Below, in pieces: positions 32,089 through 44,081 of a stretch of 64,000 nt of DNA. Source of the stretch: Nelumbo lutea. Its lineage: Eukaryota; Streptophyta; Magnoliopsida; Proteales; Nelumbonaceae. The notes beneath the pieces are model-generated. The model saw nothing but the letters and a program-made list of their open reading frames with translations, was not told the DNA's origin and made no database searches. Position 1 is the stretch's first letter. Every line of letters begins with the position of its first letter. The stretch is taken from positions 38,688,356 to 38,752,355 of the forward strand of contig JAKGHH010000007.1 of NCBI GenBank assembly GCA_022828595.1, written 5' to 3'. A program made the position numbers and the translations under genes.

Positions 32089-34331
32089 TGTCATCACCCA
32101 ATATTGGCTTGGTTCCTTCACCCTACCCTCTTTCAAGATCCTAACACATGAAAACATAACCAAATCAGCCTGAGACCTTCATTTCAATACAGTCCACATG
32201 TCAATCATCTGAACAATAAACTAAACCCCCGATTAATGAGAACTTTGAGATGAACATCGAACATTAGATTAGACATGATCCTAGGCTTAGGAAACTAAAA
32301 TTTAGTTAGCCAAACCCTAAAAGATTCATCTTTCATCACATCAACCCCCTTTCTAATAGTTTTGATCTACGTGATATTTAAACATTGACTCTATAAATCC
32401 AAATTCAGCACATTCATTGCCTCAAGATCACTAGGATACGATCAACTAGAAAATCCCACTATAAATCTATGACGATCAACCTTAAAAATGCCAAGATTTC
32501 GTTTTGACAACCCTGAATGAATAGAGATAGAAATCTAAGATCAACCATTTCTCTCTTAGATCAAAACCATTCACTTGACTCCTCACCTTAATCCATGCCC
32601 ACATACCAAATTTTAACTAAAAATTTCCTTTTTTAACCATTCAATCAATAAAGGTTTTGATTTGATGTTTACGGTTAAACCACACAAGAAGTCATATCCA
32701 GAGTCCAAAATTCATGAAATAAACCACTCATCAAATCCAACCTTAAAGTCCTTCATTTCCTCCCAAAGCAATCAAGATTCTATTCCAAACCTTCTTATTA
32801 GTCGATAAACCATAAACCAAAACCTTGATCTACACTAAATCTTCTAATCCACTCATTTGATCAAAGATCCACCACCTCCATCAGATTTAGGACTTCCAAA
32901 AATTCTTGCCCACCAGATTTTATTCCAAAATTCCCCCGTTTAGCCCTTCATCAAGCTAAGATTTTGTTTCAACAAATCTCATTGGTTAGAGCTTATCAGC
33001 CATAGATCTTCATCCAAGCCTCATTAGATTAATCAAAACTCACCACTGTGTTTAGAGACCCAAAAAACCCTAACACGTCAAATTTCATGACTTTATTCAC
33101 TCATTTGATTATTAAACTAAAAGGATTTAGTTTTGATGCGTTAGATTAAATCATCACATTAGTTATCCCAACCTGAGAGATCAAGAATATAGAGGCTGAC
33201 GTCAACTCCATACTTGACTTGTTAAAATACCTATAAAATCAGGCCTAGTAGAATTAAAAAAACACAAAACCCAAAGATACTCTTACTTAAAGTGAAGAAA
33301 AAACAAAATGACATTTAAGGATAACTCAAATTTACATTTTATGCCATTGATAGCCCCCTATATGAGACTATAATGATAGGTACGCCTCAAACTTTCATTT
33401 GATACACAAAGCATGTGAAAATCAACTCCAAATCAAAGAGAATCTTTCACCAAAAAGGAAAACTTGATTGAATACCCTTTTCCTTGAACATCTTTGCCCA
33501 TTTTCTTGAAAAAGTTGTCTTGAAGCCCAGGCTTTCTGATTGGGTGAATTTCAGCTTGTTCCCCTTCTTTTCTCTATAAATAGAGACTCAAGTCAAGCAT
33601 TGAGGGATTAGAGAAGGGGAGAAATAAAAGAGAGACCTCAGAAGCATCTCCAACCTCTACAAAACTCCTATTCTTGAGAAAACCCCCAAGATTTTGAACC
33701 CAATACTTCAAATATGCTACTCTGTTATTAGACTGGAGATTTTGTAAACAAAAGCACACCCCAGTTCATGAATCCATTTAATCTTCATTCTAATTTGTGT
33801 CAATTGTTGGAAAACTCTTGTAAATGTCACACATAAGAGGTAAGCCTCTCCTTTTTTAACTCAAACTTGTAATTTCTAGGTTGCTTAAAGTTTTGAGACC
33901 TTGGATAACTCGTGCTCTTAGCTTATCCTAGACTAAGAAAAAGAGGTAGAGAGGCAAGGGCCTTAGGAAAATCTGTACCTAAGGCCTGATAACATCATCT
34001 TAAATTAGTCTTTAGAGAAGTTGGGATCATTTTTTTCCAGATTTTAAAAATTCTAGTAATCATTTTAATGGTTTTTCGTTTGAAATTGAACCTAAACCAT
34101 TCCTGTATTGGGATGTTACAATAGCTTGGAGAGAGGGGTGTCCAACACCTTTCCCCTCGCAATCCTTGGAACTTGAAATCTCTTATTTAAGTGCTTATCC
34201 CCATGGAGAATGGAGTCACTATTTCGAAGATAAATTAATTTTTTAAATCTGAAAATAGGGGCCCATTTTCTTAGAAAAATGGATGGCAACTCCTTTTGCT
34301 TGAGTCACCCATGAGCTTTTCAGGGCTCACA
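32089..34331 (+). mobile_element. Family Y LTR-like insertion, copy 2 (solo LTR)
   Basis: 2243 bp, begins TGTCATCACC and ends AGGGCTCACA. It is the inverted counterpart of 3377-4981. It splits a minus-strand family 1 LTR: TTAGGTC on the right side and TTTCAATCAG on the left side are adjacent in other LTR copies. Flanks AAACT and GACCT match in three of five bases. CTCTATAAATAG at about 33574 is a TATA candidate reading right. No protein is encoded; the 61-codon open stretch at 33574-33759 on the minus strand is not meaningful. Confidence 0.75.
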
Positions 34332-34356
34332 GACCTAAAGTCACACACTATCTAAC
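34332..34356 (-). repeat. Family 1 LTR remnant (minus), terminal stub
   Basis: Reads TGTTAGATAGTGTGTG on the minus strand, the LTR start, and continues across the family Y insertion at 32088. Confidence 0.7.
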
Positions 34357-34949
34357 AACTCACACTTGCACTTAGGTCCAATCAGGCATAGCCTCAGTTC
34401 CTTACTATCCACATGCCCTTCAAACACTTTCTAGATGTCTCCTATACTAATAATCTCCCGTAGGATGCGATATTTCCTTTCGATGTACTTTGACTTCAAG
34501 TGAACTCTAAGACCATTGGCTTGAGCAATGGATTCAATGTTGTCATACAACAGTGGAATGGGTTTGATGGTATGACTCCTAACTATTAGACAAATTTCTT
34601 CAATCAAACTACTTCCTTGTGATCTTTATTTATGGCAATGTGCTCAGCCATGATCGTGGAATCTACTGTGAACCCTTGTTTGCAACTTCTTCATCTAATA
34701 ATGCAAGATCCCAACATAAAGATGTATCTAGATGTAGACTTTCTATAATTTAGGTTAGATTGAAAATTGGTGTTTGTGTAACCGATCACTTGTAATGAAC
34801 TATAATTGAAGATAAGACAAAATTCTTTAGTTCTTATTAGGTATTTTAGTATGTTTTTTCACAACTATCCAATGCTCTTGTCCTAGGTTGGATTAATATC
34901 AACCTATAACATTAACAACCTTAACTATGTTAGGTCAAGTGCACAAAAT
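34357..34949 (-). pseudogene. Family 1 RNase H fragment (minus)
   Basis: Minus-strand translation through stops gives MAEHIAINKDHKEVV, LKKFV, a CCMTTLN-type segment matching LLCDNNG, and SKYIERKYR, then the segment ending just before the LTR stub. It corresponds to 28380-28709 of the complete element. A plus-strand copy begins at 34950, cutting this pol gene. Confidence 0.7.
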
Positions 34950-36607
34950 TGTTAGACAATGCATGCCCTTAATTCCAATCAGATTGATATATGCAAACAT
35001 TTATATATAAATAATATAAGTACATTATTGTTTTATATTCAATTAATGTGTTTCTATGAATTACTCCTTAAACTGGACACTCATGAGACTTGTGTTAGTT
35101 TAAAATATTCTCAGCCATTGGATAGACTTAGGGAATCTATCTTGATAAGACTGACACTAATGTGCTACTTAAATGGTGGAGTAGTTTGTATCAACTACAA
35201 GGGTTAGACTCAAAGCACATTTAGTGGATGTTTAGATGAAACACTGAATTTGGACCAATTTCTATTTTTTCCTTGGACCTTGGAGACATATGTACAAAAT
35301 TGGAAAGTTGCACTTAACCCTAGATTAAATTATGATACTACACTAGGATTGGTCCCTTTATTAGATAAAGTGAAAATTAGGGTTTATATTCTCTTTGATG
35401 GAAACCTAAACTGCCAATAGTAGATTTCAACTGCATTTGAAATATCATTTACAAAATACATTTATATATTATTATTATTATTATAATTATTATTATTATT
35501 ATGAAAAAGGTTTGTAAAAAGTTTTAATCCTAGGATACATATGAGGAAAGAGTGACACTACATTTTGTAGTGAGAGAAGAGGTCTTTCCCTGTGAGCAAT
35601 GTATTGATTATTGAGAGGTTAAGGGCAAGAGACCATTATAGGGCTGATAACCTGATGGACTTCATTTCACATAAGTTTAGTATTTTTTTTTATAGGGTGG
35701 CTGAATCCAATGATCATTTATGTTTAAATGTTGGGCCCAAACTGAGCCTAAATTGATTGGGTCAGGGGTTCACTATCGTTAGGCAATGAATTCAACCTGA
35801 CCCTTTCTAGGGTTAGGGCCAAATCCTAGTAGACTTATGTTAGACCTTTGTGGGTCTCACACTATACAATGTTCAGGCTTATGTGGCCTTCCAACACCTA
35901 AGTTAATGAGTTATTAAATAGAATGGGCCAAAGGCCATTTACCAATACGGTAGTTAAGTGATCACATGACAACTTGACTTCAATAAAAAATGGGTATGGG
36001 TATGGGTATGGAGCACCCGATATTTTAATAAGATAATTCTTATCTAACTAAAGATAAGTCTTGATCCAAATCTAATTTGGATTACATCCTAATAGGATTA
36101 GGATAGTGCTCTACATAAGTGAGTAAAAGGGGGGGGGGGGACAAATCACGCTGTTCTCTCTACCTTCTTGCTCTCTTCTCTTCCCCCTTCACACCTAAAA
36201 AACCCTAGTTCGATCCAGATGTGGTGGGGGATGAAATTAATCACTTATCTGCTATGTTTTTAGGGAAAACATCAACTAGATTAGAGATCGATTTTGTAGA
36301 AAGGTATTGTTGAATCGACTTCACTCTTGCAACTGCACCATCTTCAGTTAGATGCCAATTTAAGTTTGACATTGGGGGTGAACTACAACTATGGGAGTTG
36401 CACACTATGGACTCCATATTAGGTATAATCAGTTTTAATTGTGTTTCAATTATGGTATGGTTCAGTGTAAGATCGATAAAAAAATTTTAGATTTCAAAAT
36501 ATCGAGAAACTGGTTCTCAGGTTGGGTTGATTTTTTTATTTTTTTAATTCAGCCAAAAACTATAACTGGTTTGGGCATGTTTAATTGAGTTTCCAACTCA
36601 TCCACTA
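34950..36607 (+). repeat. Copy A LTR
   Basis: 1658 bp. Contains an ATT-trinucleotide run (about 35467-35503), three GGGTAT units (about 35994) and a G12 run (about 36129-36140) just after the position of the TATA region. Diverged from the complete element's LTR. Confidence 0.75.
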
Positions 36608-38399
36608 GTGGTATTAGAGAACTGGTTTCAGCTTTGAGATTAAACTTAATCAAATTTGAAATGAGGATCAAATTAGCTTAAACTACTCTAGCCAATTTGA
36701 ACTAGTTATCATGTAAACTAATAATTCAGATCTCAGTTTGGGCCAATGAAATACATAAATGTTCTTTACATTTTCTTCCATTATTTAGAATAATTTTATA
36801 GTAGAATCTTGAGTTCTTGGGCTGGAGTGTAGAGGTGGTCAAATTCTTTAATGGGTGCAAGATTGATGTATACCATGCAATTTTGATATTTACATATGAT
36901 TTGTAATTTTTTATTTCTCTTAGACAAATAATACTGATGTAAGCACTAGAAAATTAAGGTTTTCTTAGATGATTTACATTGGAGAAACAACTGGGAATCG
37001 TAGTGCATAAAGACAAACAAGTTTGATGGGTATAAGAGAAGTTGATGTAGTTTTGCAATTTTGTCTAGATTGGATTCGAACCATCACACTCCTAGATCTA
37101 GTAGTTTTATTGTTTTGAGTTTTTACTTTCTGACCATTTCTACTAATTTTATGGTGAATCATGGTTGGAAATATTCAAAGCTTATGATTTGGTCATGTTT
37201 TGGACACCGAACCCTATGAACTAGTTTTGGTCAACTCTATATGGGCCAAAGCTAAGGTTCTTTGGGGAATGATAAAAGCCCCATAGATCATTGTGTAAGT
37301 GATAGATTACAGACCTAAGCCAAGGTTTTGATGGGCCATGTCATGGACCAATTCTGCCTATGCTTGTAAAACCCAATTATATTTAGATTAAAGCTAAGTA
37401 AGTCTATTCAACTTGTACTACTATATGGGCCAAATTGCTTTTTGCAGTTGGGATCATATACCAATGCATATATTATTTGATAAATGAGTCCACTAATGAG
37501 TTGATAGTGAGTTAATCTAAATGAGTCTATTTTTCACAGTCTTTAAGTTGATGTTGATCAAGTACATGTGATGATATATGCTACGTGAATGTGATTTACA
37601 CATGGGCTAGAAGTGTTTCAACCATGTCAAGATTTTATGTGGCTCTCTATGTCCATCATGGCTGAATGCACATCATTTCCATGAATGTTCCACAGATTAT
37701 TAATTGATCTCCTACATTGTAGGTTATTCTCTTGTTTCCTCTCCAAATAGGGGAAGCCCACAAAAACCGTAACCTGTTTGAGCGCATTTAAACCTAACTT
37801 TATGAAATCTAGTGGGAGTTGTTTCAATATGACCTAAACTGACATAGGTATTATCATAGAATGACATCTATAAAGGCATACTATCATTGGCATGAAGATC
37901 GTTTGAATAGATGGGCAGAAATGCATCATAAAATTGTGTTATTTGCTTCACAGAGACAATTAGTTGAATTATCTCATATGATGATAGGGGCATCATAAAC
38001 TAGTGGAAGGGGTCTATCCTAAAATGGAAGACCTTCTCATATTTCCTTGAGGCTTCCGACATGACGGGTCAACACTTATCAATTAGAAAGATTTATCCTA
38101 AAATGACTATTAACTTTGTCTAATGGAGGCTAGAAGGAAAACTCATAAGACATGAGTGGCTTTGTGATCCTTCACAGAAAATGATAGGGTTATATAGTTG
38201 ATACAGTTTGCCCTATGTACCTATGTGATTCATCGCATTTTTAATGCCATGAGCAATGTTTCCATCCTTGAGATTGGGGGAAATTTCAAAGATGAATGAA
38301 TAGAAATGGAATATAGGTAAATGTCAATTCTTTATTAATAACATAAAATAATATCAGTCATGGACTAATTACTCATTCGTACAATTTATCAAAGATGAC

Positions 38400-39600
38400 A
38401 TATGAACCATTCTCTAAATTACTTGATGACATAAGCTGAAAGGATCCAACTATGTAGATTAGATACACAACCTTAATCTATTACTCACATCTAAGAAATT
38501 AAACAAAATTTCCAACTAGAAAGCACTAGAACCTCTCAATGAAAGAGTTTTTAAGGCAAGAAGGAAGGGTTATTAGGAATGGAAAGAGAAAAACTCTCTT
38601 GCTCATTGTTGAATTATTGCCTCATTGGACAATTTTACCCAGAGACAATTTGGTAAAATAACATCTTGCAAAAAAAAATTACTAGATAGTCTAAAGGCTA
38701 TGTATGAGGAGCGAAATTGTTTTGCTCATTAAAAGATCCTAATGTTGTTGATGACTACCAAGATGTCTAAGAACTAGCTAATTCATGACCATGTCATAAA
38801 GATTACAGAGTTTATAAATGAACTTAAGGCTCTTAGCTCCAAATTAGATGATGATATCAAAACTAATTTCATCCTGAATCTCCTATCCATGCCCTTTAAT
38901 TAGTTTGTTCAAAATTACAACATGAACAAGCTAAAATCTACATTGCAAGAGTTCAACAATATGTTACAATCGATTGAGAAACTAATTAGAAAGGACGAGC
39001 CAATTGGCATGCTTATTAAATGAGGCAAATCTGGCAAGAAGAAACAGAAGGGCGAGAAGATGCCTCTGGAAAGGCTAACAAAACAAAGAAGTAGAAGAGA
39101 GACAAGTTGATAGATGAGTGTCACTTCTACAAACTGGGCACAAAAAGATGAACTGTCCTCAATATTAGGAATCCCTCAAGAAGAAGAAAGAAGATAATTT
39201 GAAAATCAAGTTATAAATGCAAATATGTTGGTCACTTCTTCCTCCTAATGAATTAACTCTAGCACTTCAATTTCTACATGTAACACTCTGTAGGGGTTCA
39301 AGGAAAACAAAAGGTTGATTGAGTTCGAGATTGTGCTCTACATGGTTAAATCTGCAATAGTCGTAGATGATGTTATAGGAATAGTAGATTTTGTGTTTAG
39401 GGAAAATATCATTAGTCTTAAAGATTGTCTTTATGTACTACAACTTAAAAGAAATTTTATTTTAGTTTTTAAGATTTGTAAGGATGGTTATTTTATTTTT
39501 TTCTTAGTAATAAGGTTACAATTAAATTGAATAACAAGTTTCTTGCCTATGGAGAACTTGAGAATGGTCTCTTTGCACTCCACCATTCTCTTGAAACAAA
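38400..39600 (+). pseudogene. Copy A gag and protease (broken)
   Basis: Recognisable pieces in several frames: LLDDIS, KEGYQEWKEKNSLAHC-like segment (about 38565), MYEERNCFAH, LNLLSMPFN and NMNKLKSTLQEFNNMLQSIEKL, then a lysine-rich stretch and ECHFYK. The zinc knuckle has tyrosine at the second cysteine. The frame 39315-39530 covers the protease C-terminal part (FVFRENIISLKDCLYVLQLKRNF). Same order as 24844-26040. Confidence 0.7.
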
Positions 39601-40719
39601 TGTGACTAATATCTGAAACAAAACCCTATGAAAAGAGCACAACCTGTGAGCCTTAGAACAAATCACAAGATTGATGAAAGATGATCCTCTATATTTTCTC
39701 ATAGTAGAAAATCTACTAATTTATGAACCTTGCCTTCAAGGTGAGAAGACTAAAAGTCCATTTACAGGTAAGCCTAAATGAAGTATTGGCACACTCGACT
39801 TGAAAGAAATACATTACATTTTTTGCCAAAGGCCAATTAACAAATGGTGTATAAGCTCAACAAATCCATATATGAATTAAGAAAGCTTCAAGAAGCTAGA
39901 ACATCTGGTTTATTTCAACTATCAAACAATTTCACTTTGAGAAAAATCTAAATGAATCCTGTGTTTATAGAAAGACAATGGGAGATATTATTGGTTTTAT
40001 ATGTAGATGACATTCTGCTAATTAGGAATGATGCAACAGTGTTAACAATAGTGAAAGTATGACTCTCACAACAATTCTCCATGAAGGGTCTTTCAGAAGT
40101 TTCTTATATTTTGGGAGTTTGGGCTTACCTATATAAGGTTAAGTATGTCTGTGCTTATTTTAGGCTTATTTAAAATGGCCTCTTAGCCATCTTGTCATGA
40201 AGACAAGGTTCACATGTTGATAGATTTTCAACTACGAGAAAATCCAAAGGACCATGTCAGTAATGCCATAAGAAAGCTTCACCAATCTTGTGATTCATTT
40301 TATGTTTATGTGACAAAGTCAGTAATTTAATAAGAAAATTGGATTAACAATTTCTTGTGTTATTTTCATGGGATTTTAGTTTAGAGTTGTCTCGTTTACA
40401 TTTGTTTCTAGAGAAGGATGGAGTACATAAAGACCATTTTCAAGTTCTCCATAGGCAATGAACTTATTATTCAATTTAATTATAATATTATTATTGGATA
40501 AAATGGAATAACTTTCCTTATAAAGTTTAGAATCTGAAATCAAATTTCTTCTAAGTTGTGGAACATAATGACAATCTTTAAGACTAATGGCACATTCCTT
40601 AAAAACTAAATTTATTATTCATATAGTTGTAATTGCAACTGTTACAGATGTACCCATGTATAGTATGACCTCATCCTTAATCAACCTTCTGTTTTTCTTG
40701 ATCTTCTACAGAGTATTAC

Positions 40720-41607
40720 ATGCATGAGTTGAAATCCCACAGTCAATACACCAGGAGGTAGAAGTGACCAACACATTGGTCACTATGACTTGAGTTTTTG
40801 AATTACCTTATTTCTTCTTCTTAAGGGATTCTAAATACTATGGGCAATACCTCTTCTAGTGCCCAGTCTACTTGTTAAAGTGACACTCATCTAATAACTT
40901 ATCTCATTTTTGCTTCTTTGGTTTGCCAGCCTTCTTTTGAGCCTTATTTTTGCCCTTATATTTCTTCTTAACATTTTTTCCTCCCTCAACAAGCATGGCT
41001 ACTGACCTATCCTTTATAATTAGTTCCTCAGCACTTTGTAATATATTGTTGAGCTCTTAAAAGCTAGTTTTTAGTGTGTACATGTTATAGTTAAGGAAAA
41101 AATGATTAAAGGGTGTGGGCTAAGAATTCATGATGACATAAATTTTTGTTTCATTATTTAATTTGGAGCCAATAACCTCCAGTTCATTTATAAACACTAT
41201 CATCTTTATAACATGGTCATGAACTGATTGGTTCTCAAACATCGTAGTGGTCATCTACAATTTGATGACCTTTTGTTGAGCAAAAAAAATTTTACTCCGC
41301 ATACATTGCCTTAAAATTATTTAGGATTTATTTGCAAAATGTTATCTTACTAAATTGTCTCTGGATAGAATTTTCCAATGAGGCAATGATGTAATAGTGG
41401 GAAAGAAAGTTTTTATCTTCCCATTCTTGATATTCTTTCCTTCTTGTTTCAAAATATCTTTCATTGGGACATTCTAGTGCATTTTGTTTGGAAATTTTGT
41501 CCAATTTATCAGACATGAGCACTAGATTAAGTGTAAATCCAATCCGCATTGTTGGGTTCTTTCATCTTATTGTCATCTAGTAGTTTAGAGAATGGCTTGT
41601 GCGCCAT
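40720..41607 (-). pseudogene. Copy B gag and protease start (broken)
   Basis: ATG at 41607 opens MAHKPFSKLLDDNKMKEPNN, then stops. 41549-41328 gives LMSDKLDKISKQ, RRKEYQEWEDKNFLSHYYI and SLENSIQRQFSKI. A knuckle-like CHFNK at about 40880 again lacks the second cysteine. Equivalent to 24844-25800 but without the 69-bp duplication. Confidence 0.75.
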
Positions 41608-42439
41608 GTTTGATAAGTTACATGAGTAAGTAATTAGCCCTACAACCTTTATTATTTTATGTCTTTAATCATATAATGGACTTTTATCTACATTCCATTT
41701 CACTTGTATGTCTTTGAGGCTTCCCTCATTCTTAGGGATTGAGACTTCCCTCATTCTTCCATTTTAGTATAGGCCCCTCCCATTAGTTTATGACACCCCT
41801 ATCATTACATGAGACAACCTAATTGATTGTTTTAGTGAAGCAGATTGTCCAATTTTATGATGCATCTCTACCTATCAATTTAGACTATTTTTATGCTAAT
41901 GATGGAAGGTATTTAGAGATATCATTCTATGATAATCCCTATCATTAAGCCCTTATATTGTTTATGAGGGAACAATTTTCCTATGTCAGTTTAGGTCATA
42001 ACAAGTTGGCTCCCATTGATTTTCATAAAGTCAGGTTTAAATGGATTCAAATGGGATAAGATTTCCATGAGGTTCCCCTTTTTGTAGAGGAAACAAGAGA
42101 AGTGCCCATAATGTGGGAGTTCAATCAATGATCTTTGAGACATCATGGCAATGATGTGAGTTCAACCATCATGGACGTAAAAAGCCACAAAAAGTCTTGA
42201 CATGAGACAAGCACTTATGGCCCATGTGCAAATTACATTCACATAACACAAATCATCACATGTATTTGATGAAAATCAACTTAAAATGAGCCAAACTATA
42301 AAAATAGTTCAGCCCATATGGTAGTCCAAGCATAATGTACTTATCTTACTTTAATCTAAACATAACTGTACCGAATTGGTCCTTGTAATGACCCATCAAT
42401 CCCTTGGCCTATGTTTGTAATTGATCACTTAATTAGTGA

Positions 42440-44070
42440 TCTAAGGGACTGTTATCAGTTCCCAATGAATCTTAGGTTCGGCCCATAGAGTGGACAAAAA
42501 CTAGGTGGCATCGGTCTAGGGTTTGGTGTCCAAAACATGCACCAAAATCAAAGTCTATGATTTGAATATTTTCATCCATGATTCATAATCAAAATAGTAG
42601 AAATAAACATCAATAATAAATTCAAAATAAAACTAATATGGTTACGAATGTGGTGGTCCAAATCTAGTTTGGACAAAACTACAAAATTTGCATCAGCCTC
42701 TCCTTTACACATCAAACTTGCAACTCTCCATGCACTACATTCTCTAGTTGTTTCTCCAATATAAATTAGATAAGAAACCCTAATTAACTAGTACTTACTA
42801 TTCAAAGTGTTAGAAATCAGATTAGACATGGCTGGACTAGATCTAATGGTTGGTTGGGTTTTTAAAATTTTTCTAACCCTTCCCAAGAACCAGTTTCTTG
42901 ATGATTTTGAAATCTAAAATTCCGAGATCGATCTTGCATTAAATTGGAGTAGATTTGAAACTCAAATTAAAAGTGATTGTACCTAATACAGAGGTTGTAG
43001 TGTGTAGCTTCTAGAGTGGTTGTTCATGCCCAATATTAGACCTAAAATCGGCTTCCAACCGAAGATGGCACAATTGTGTGCGAAGCTAATTCAACAAAAC
43101 CAATTCCTCACTTGCTTGGGTCGATGTGGCTGTGTGAACCTAGTATCCTTTGATTTTTTTCCAAAAACACAATAGAGAACTAGTGAGAATCATCTCCTAA
43201 CATAGCTGGTTCAATCTAAGGTTTGTGGGAAGCAAGGGAGAAGAGAAGGGGGCAAGAGGATGGAGAGAATTGAGTAAATTGTTTATCCCCTTTTAGTCCC
43301 TTATATAGAGCACTCTCCTAATCCTATTAGGAGCTGATCTAAATTAGATTTGGATCAGGACTTTATAACTAATTGGATAAGCCTTATCTTCTTTAAGACA
43401 ATGGGTACTCCATGCCTAGCTCCATAAGGGTTTATTAAAAGTCCCCAAAGAACTCTAGGTTTAACCCACGTATGGTGGACCAAAACTAGGTCAACTCGGC
43501 CTAAGGTTTGGTGTTCAAAACATGCATTAATTAAAAAATTATAATCTAAAAAATTCTTTAGCATGATTTATAGTGAAACAATTGTCAATGAGTCAACAAA
43601 ATAAAATAACTAGGGCTGAGAGTGTGATGGTTCGAATCTAATTTGGATAATCTACCAAAAATCCATTGATCTGCTTTTTCCATATCGAACTTGTATTCCA
43701 TCATCCTCTGCGATCTCGAACTTGTTTTCTAGTGTAAACCAAAATAGGATTCAAAAAAGAATTAGATCAATAAAGAATTCGAGAAAGGCCATATATGAAT
43801 ATTGAATTTGCATGGTGTGTAATAATCTTGCACTAATAAAGAATTCAATCTCCATCACACTTTCAGCCCAAGAATTTAAGAATTCACCAAAGAATTATTC
43901 CAAATAATATCAGAAAAATATAAAGACTAAATTTCACATCATTTGTCCCAAATTGAGAACCAATTTTTCAATTTATATACTAACTAGATCAAATTGACTT
44001 GACTAGTTCATGCCAATTTGATATTTGTTTCAAATCTGATTTAGTTTAGTCGAAGAAATGAACCTAGTGT
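42440..44070 (-). repeat. Duplicated leader/LTR segment in copy B
   Basis: The LTR-proximal sequence occurs twice in the same orientation: GTTTGGTGTCCAAAACATGC at 42521 and again (one change) at 43506; GGAAGCAAGGGAGAAGAG at 43228 and 44530; ATGCCCAATATTAGACCT at 43027 and about 44310. Offsets range from about 985 to 1302 bp, so the copies also differ by indels. Confidence 0.75.
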
Positions 44071-44080
44071 TCTGATACCA
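44069..44080 (-). promoter_or_regulatory. Copy B primer-binding site
   Basis: Minus strand TGGTATCAGAAC, one base from the LTR end at 44082; one change from the usual initiator methionine tRNA site. Confidence 0.75.
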
Positions 44081-44081
44081 C

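Larger units (their letters stand above)
34950..40135 (+). mobile_element. Family 1 Copia copy A (plus), left arm of a large palindrome
   Basis: LTR 34950-36607 (TGTTAGACAATG to CATCCACTA), degenerate primer-binding site TGGTATTAGAGAAC at about 36609, leader to about 38400, gag about 38400-39240, protease about 39240-39600, then RT pieces (PYMN, LLVLYVDDILL near 39990-40015). The integrase core and RT start are deleted between about 39800 and 39830. Stops and indels occur throughout. It ends abruptly at about 40135 facing copy B. Confidence 0.8.

Noticed and set aside
36129..36140. G12 run as a regulatory element
   Set aside because: A simple homopolymer in a decayed LTR; no further support.
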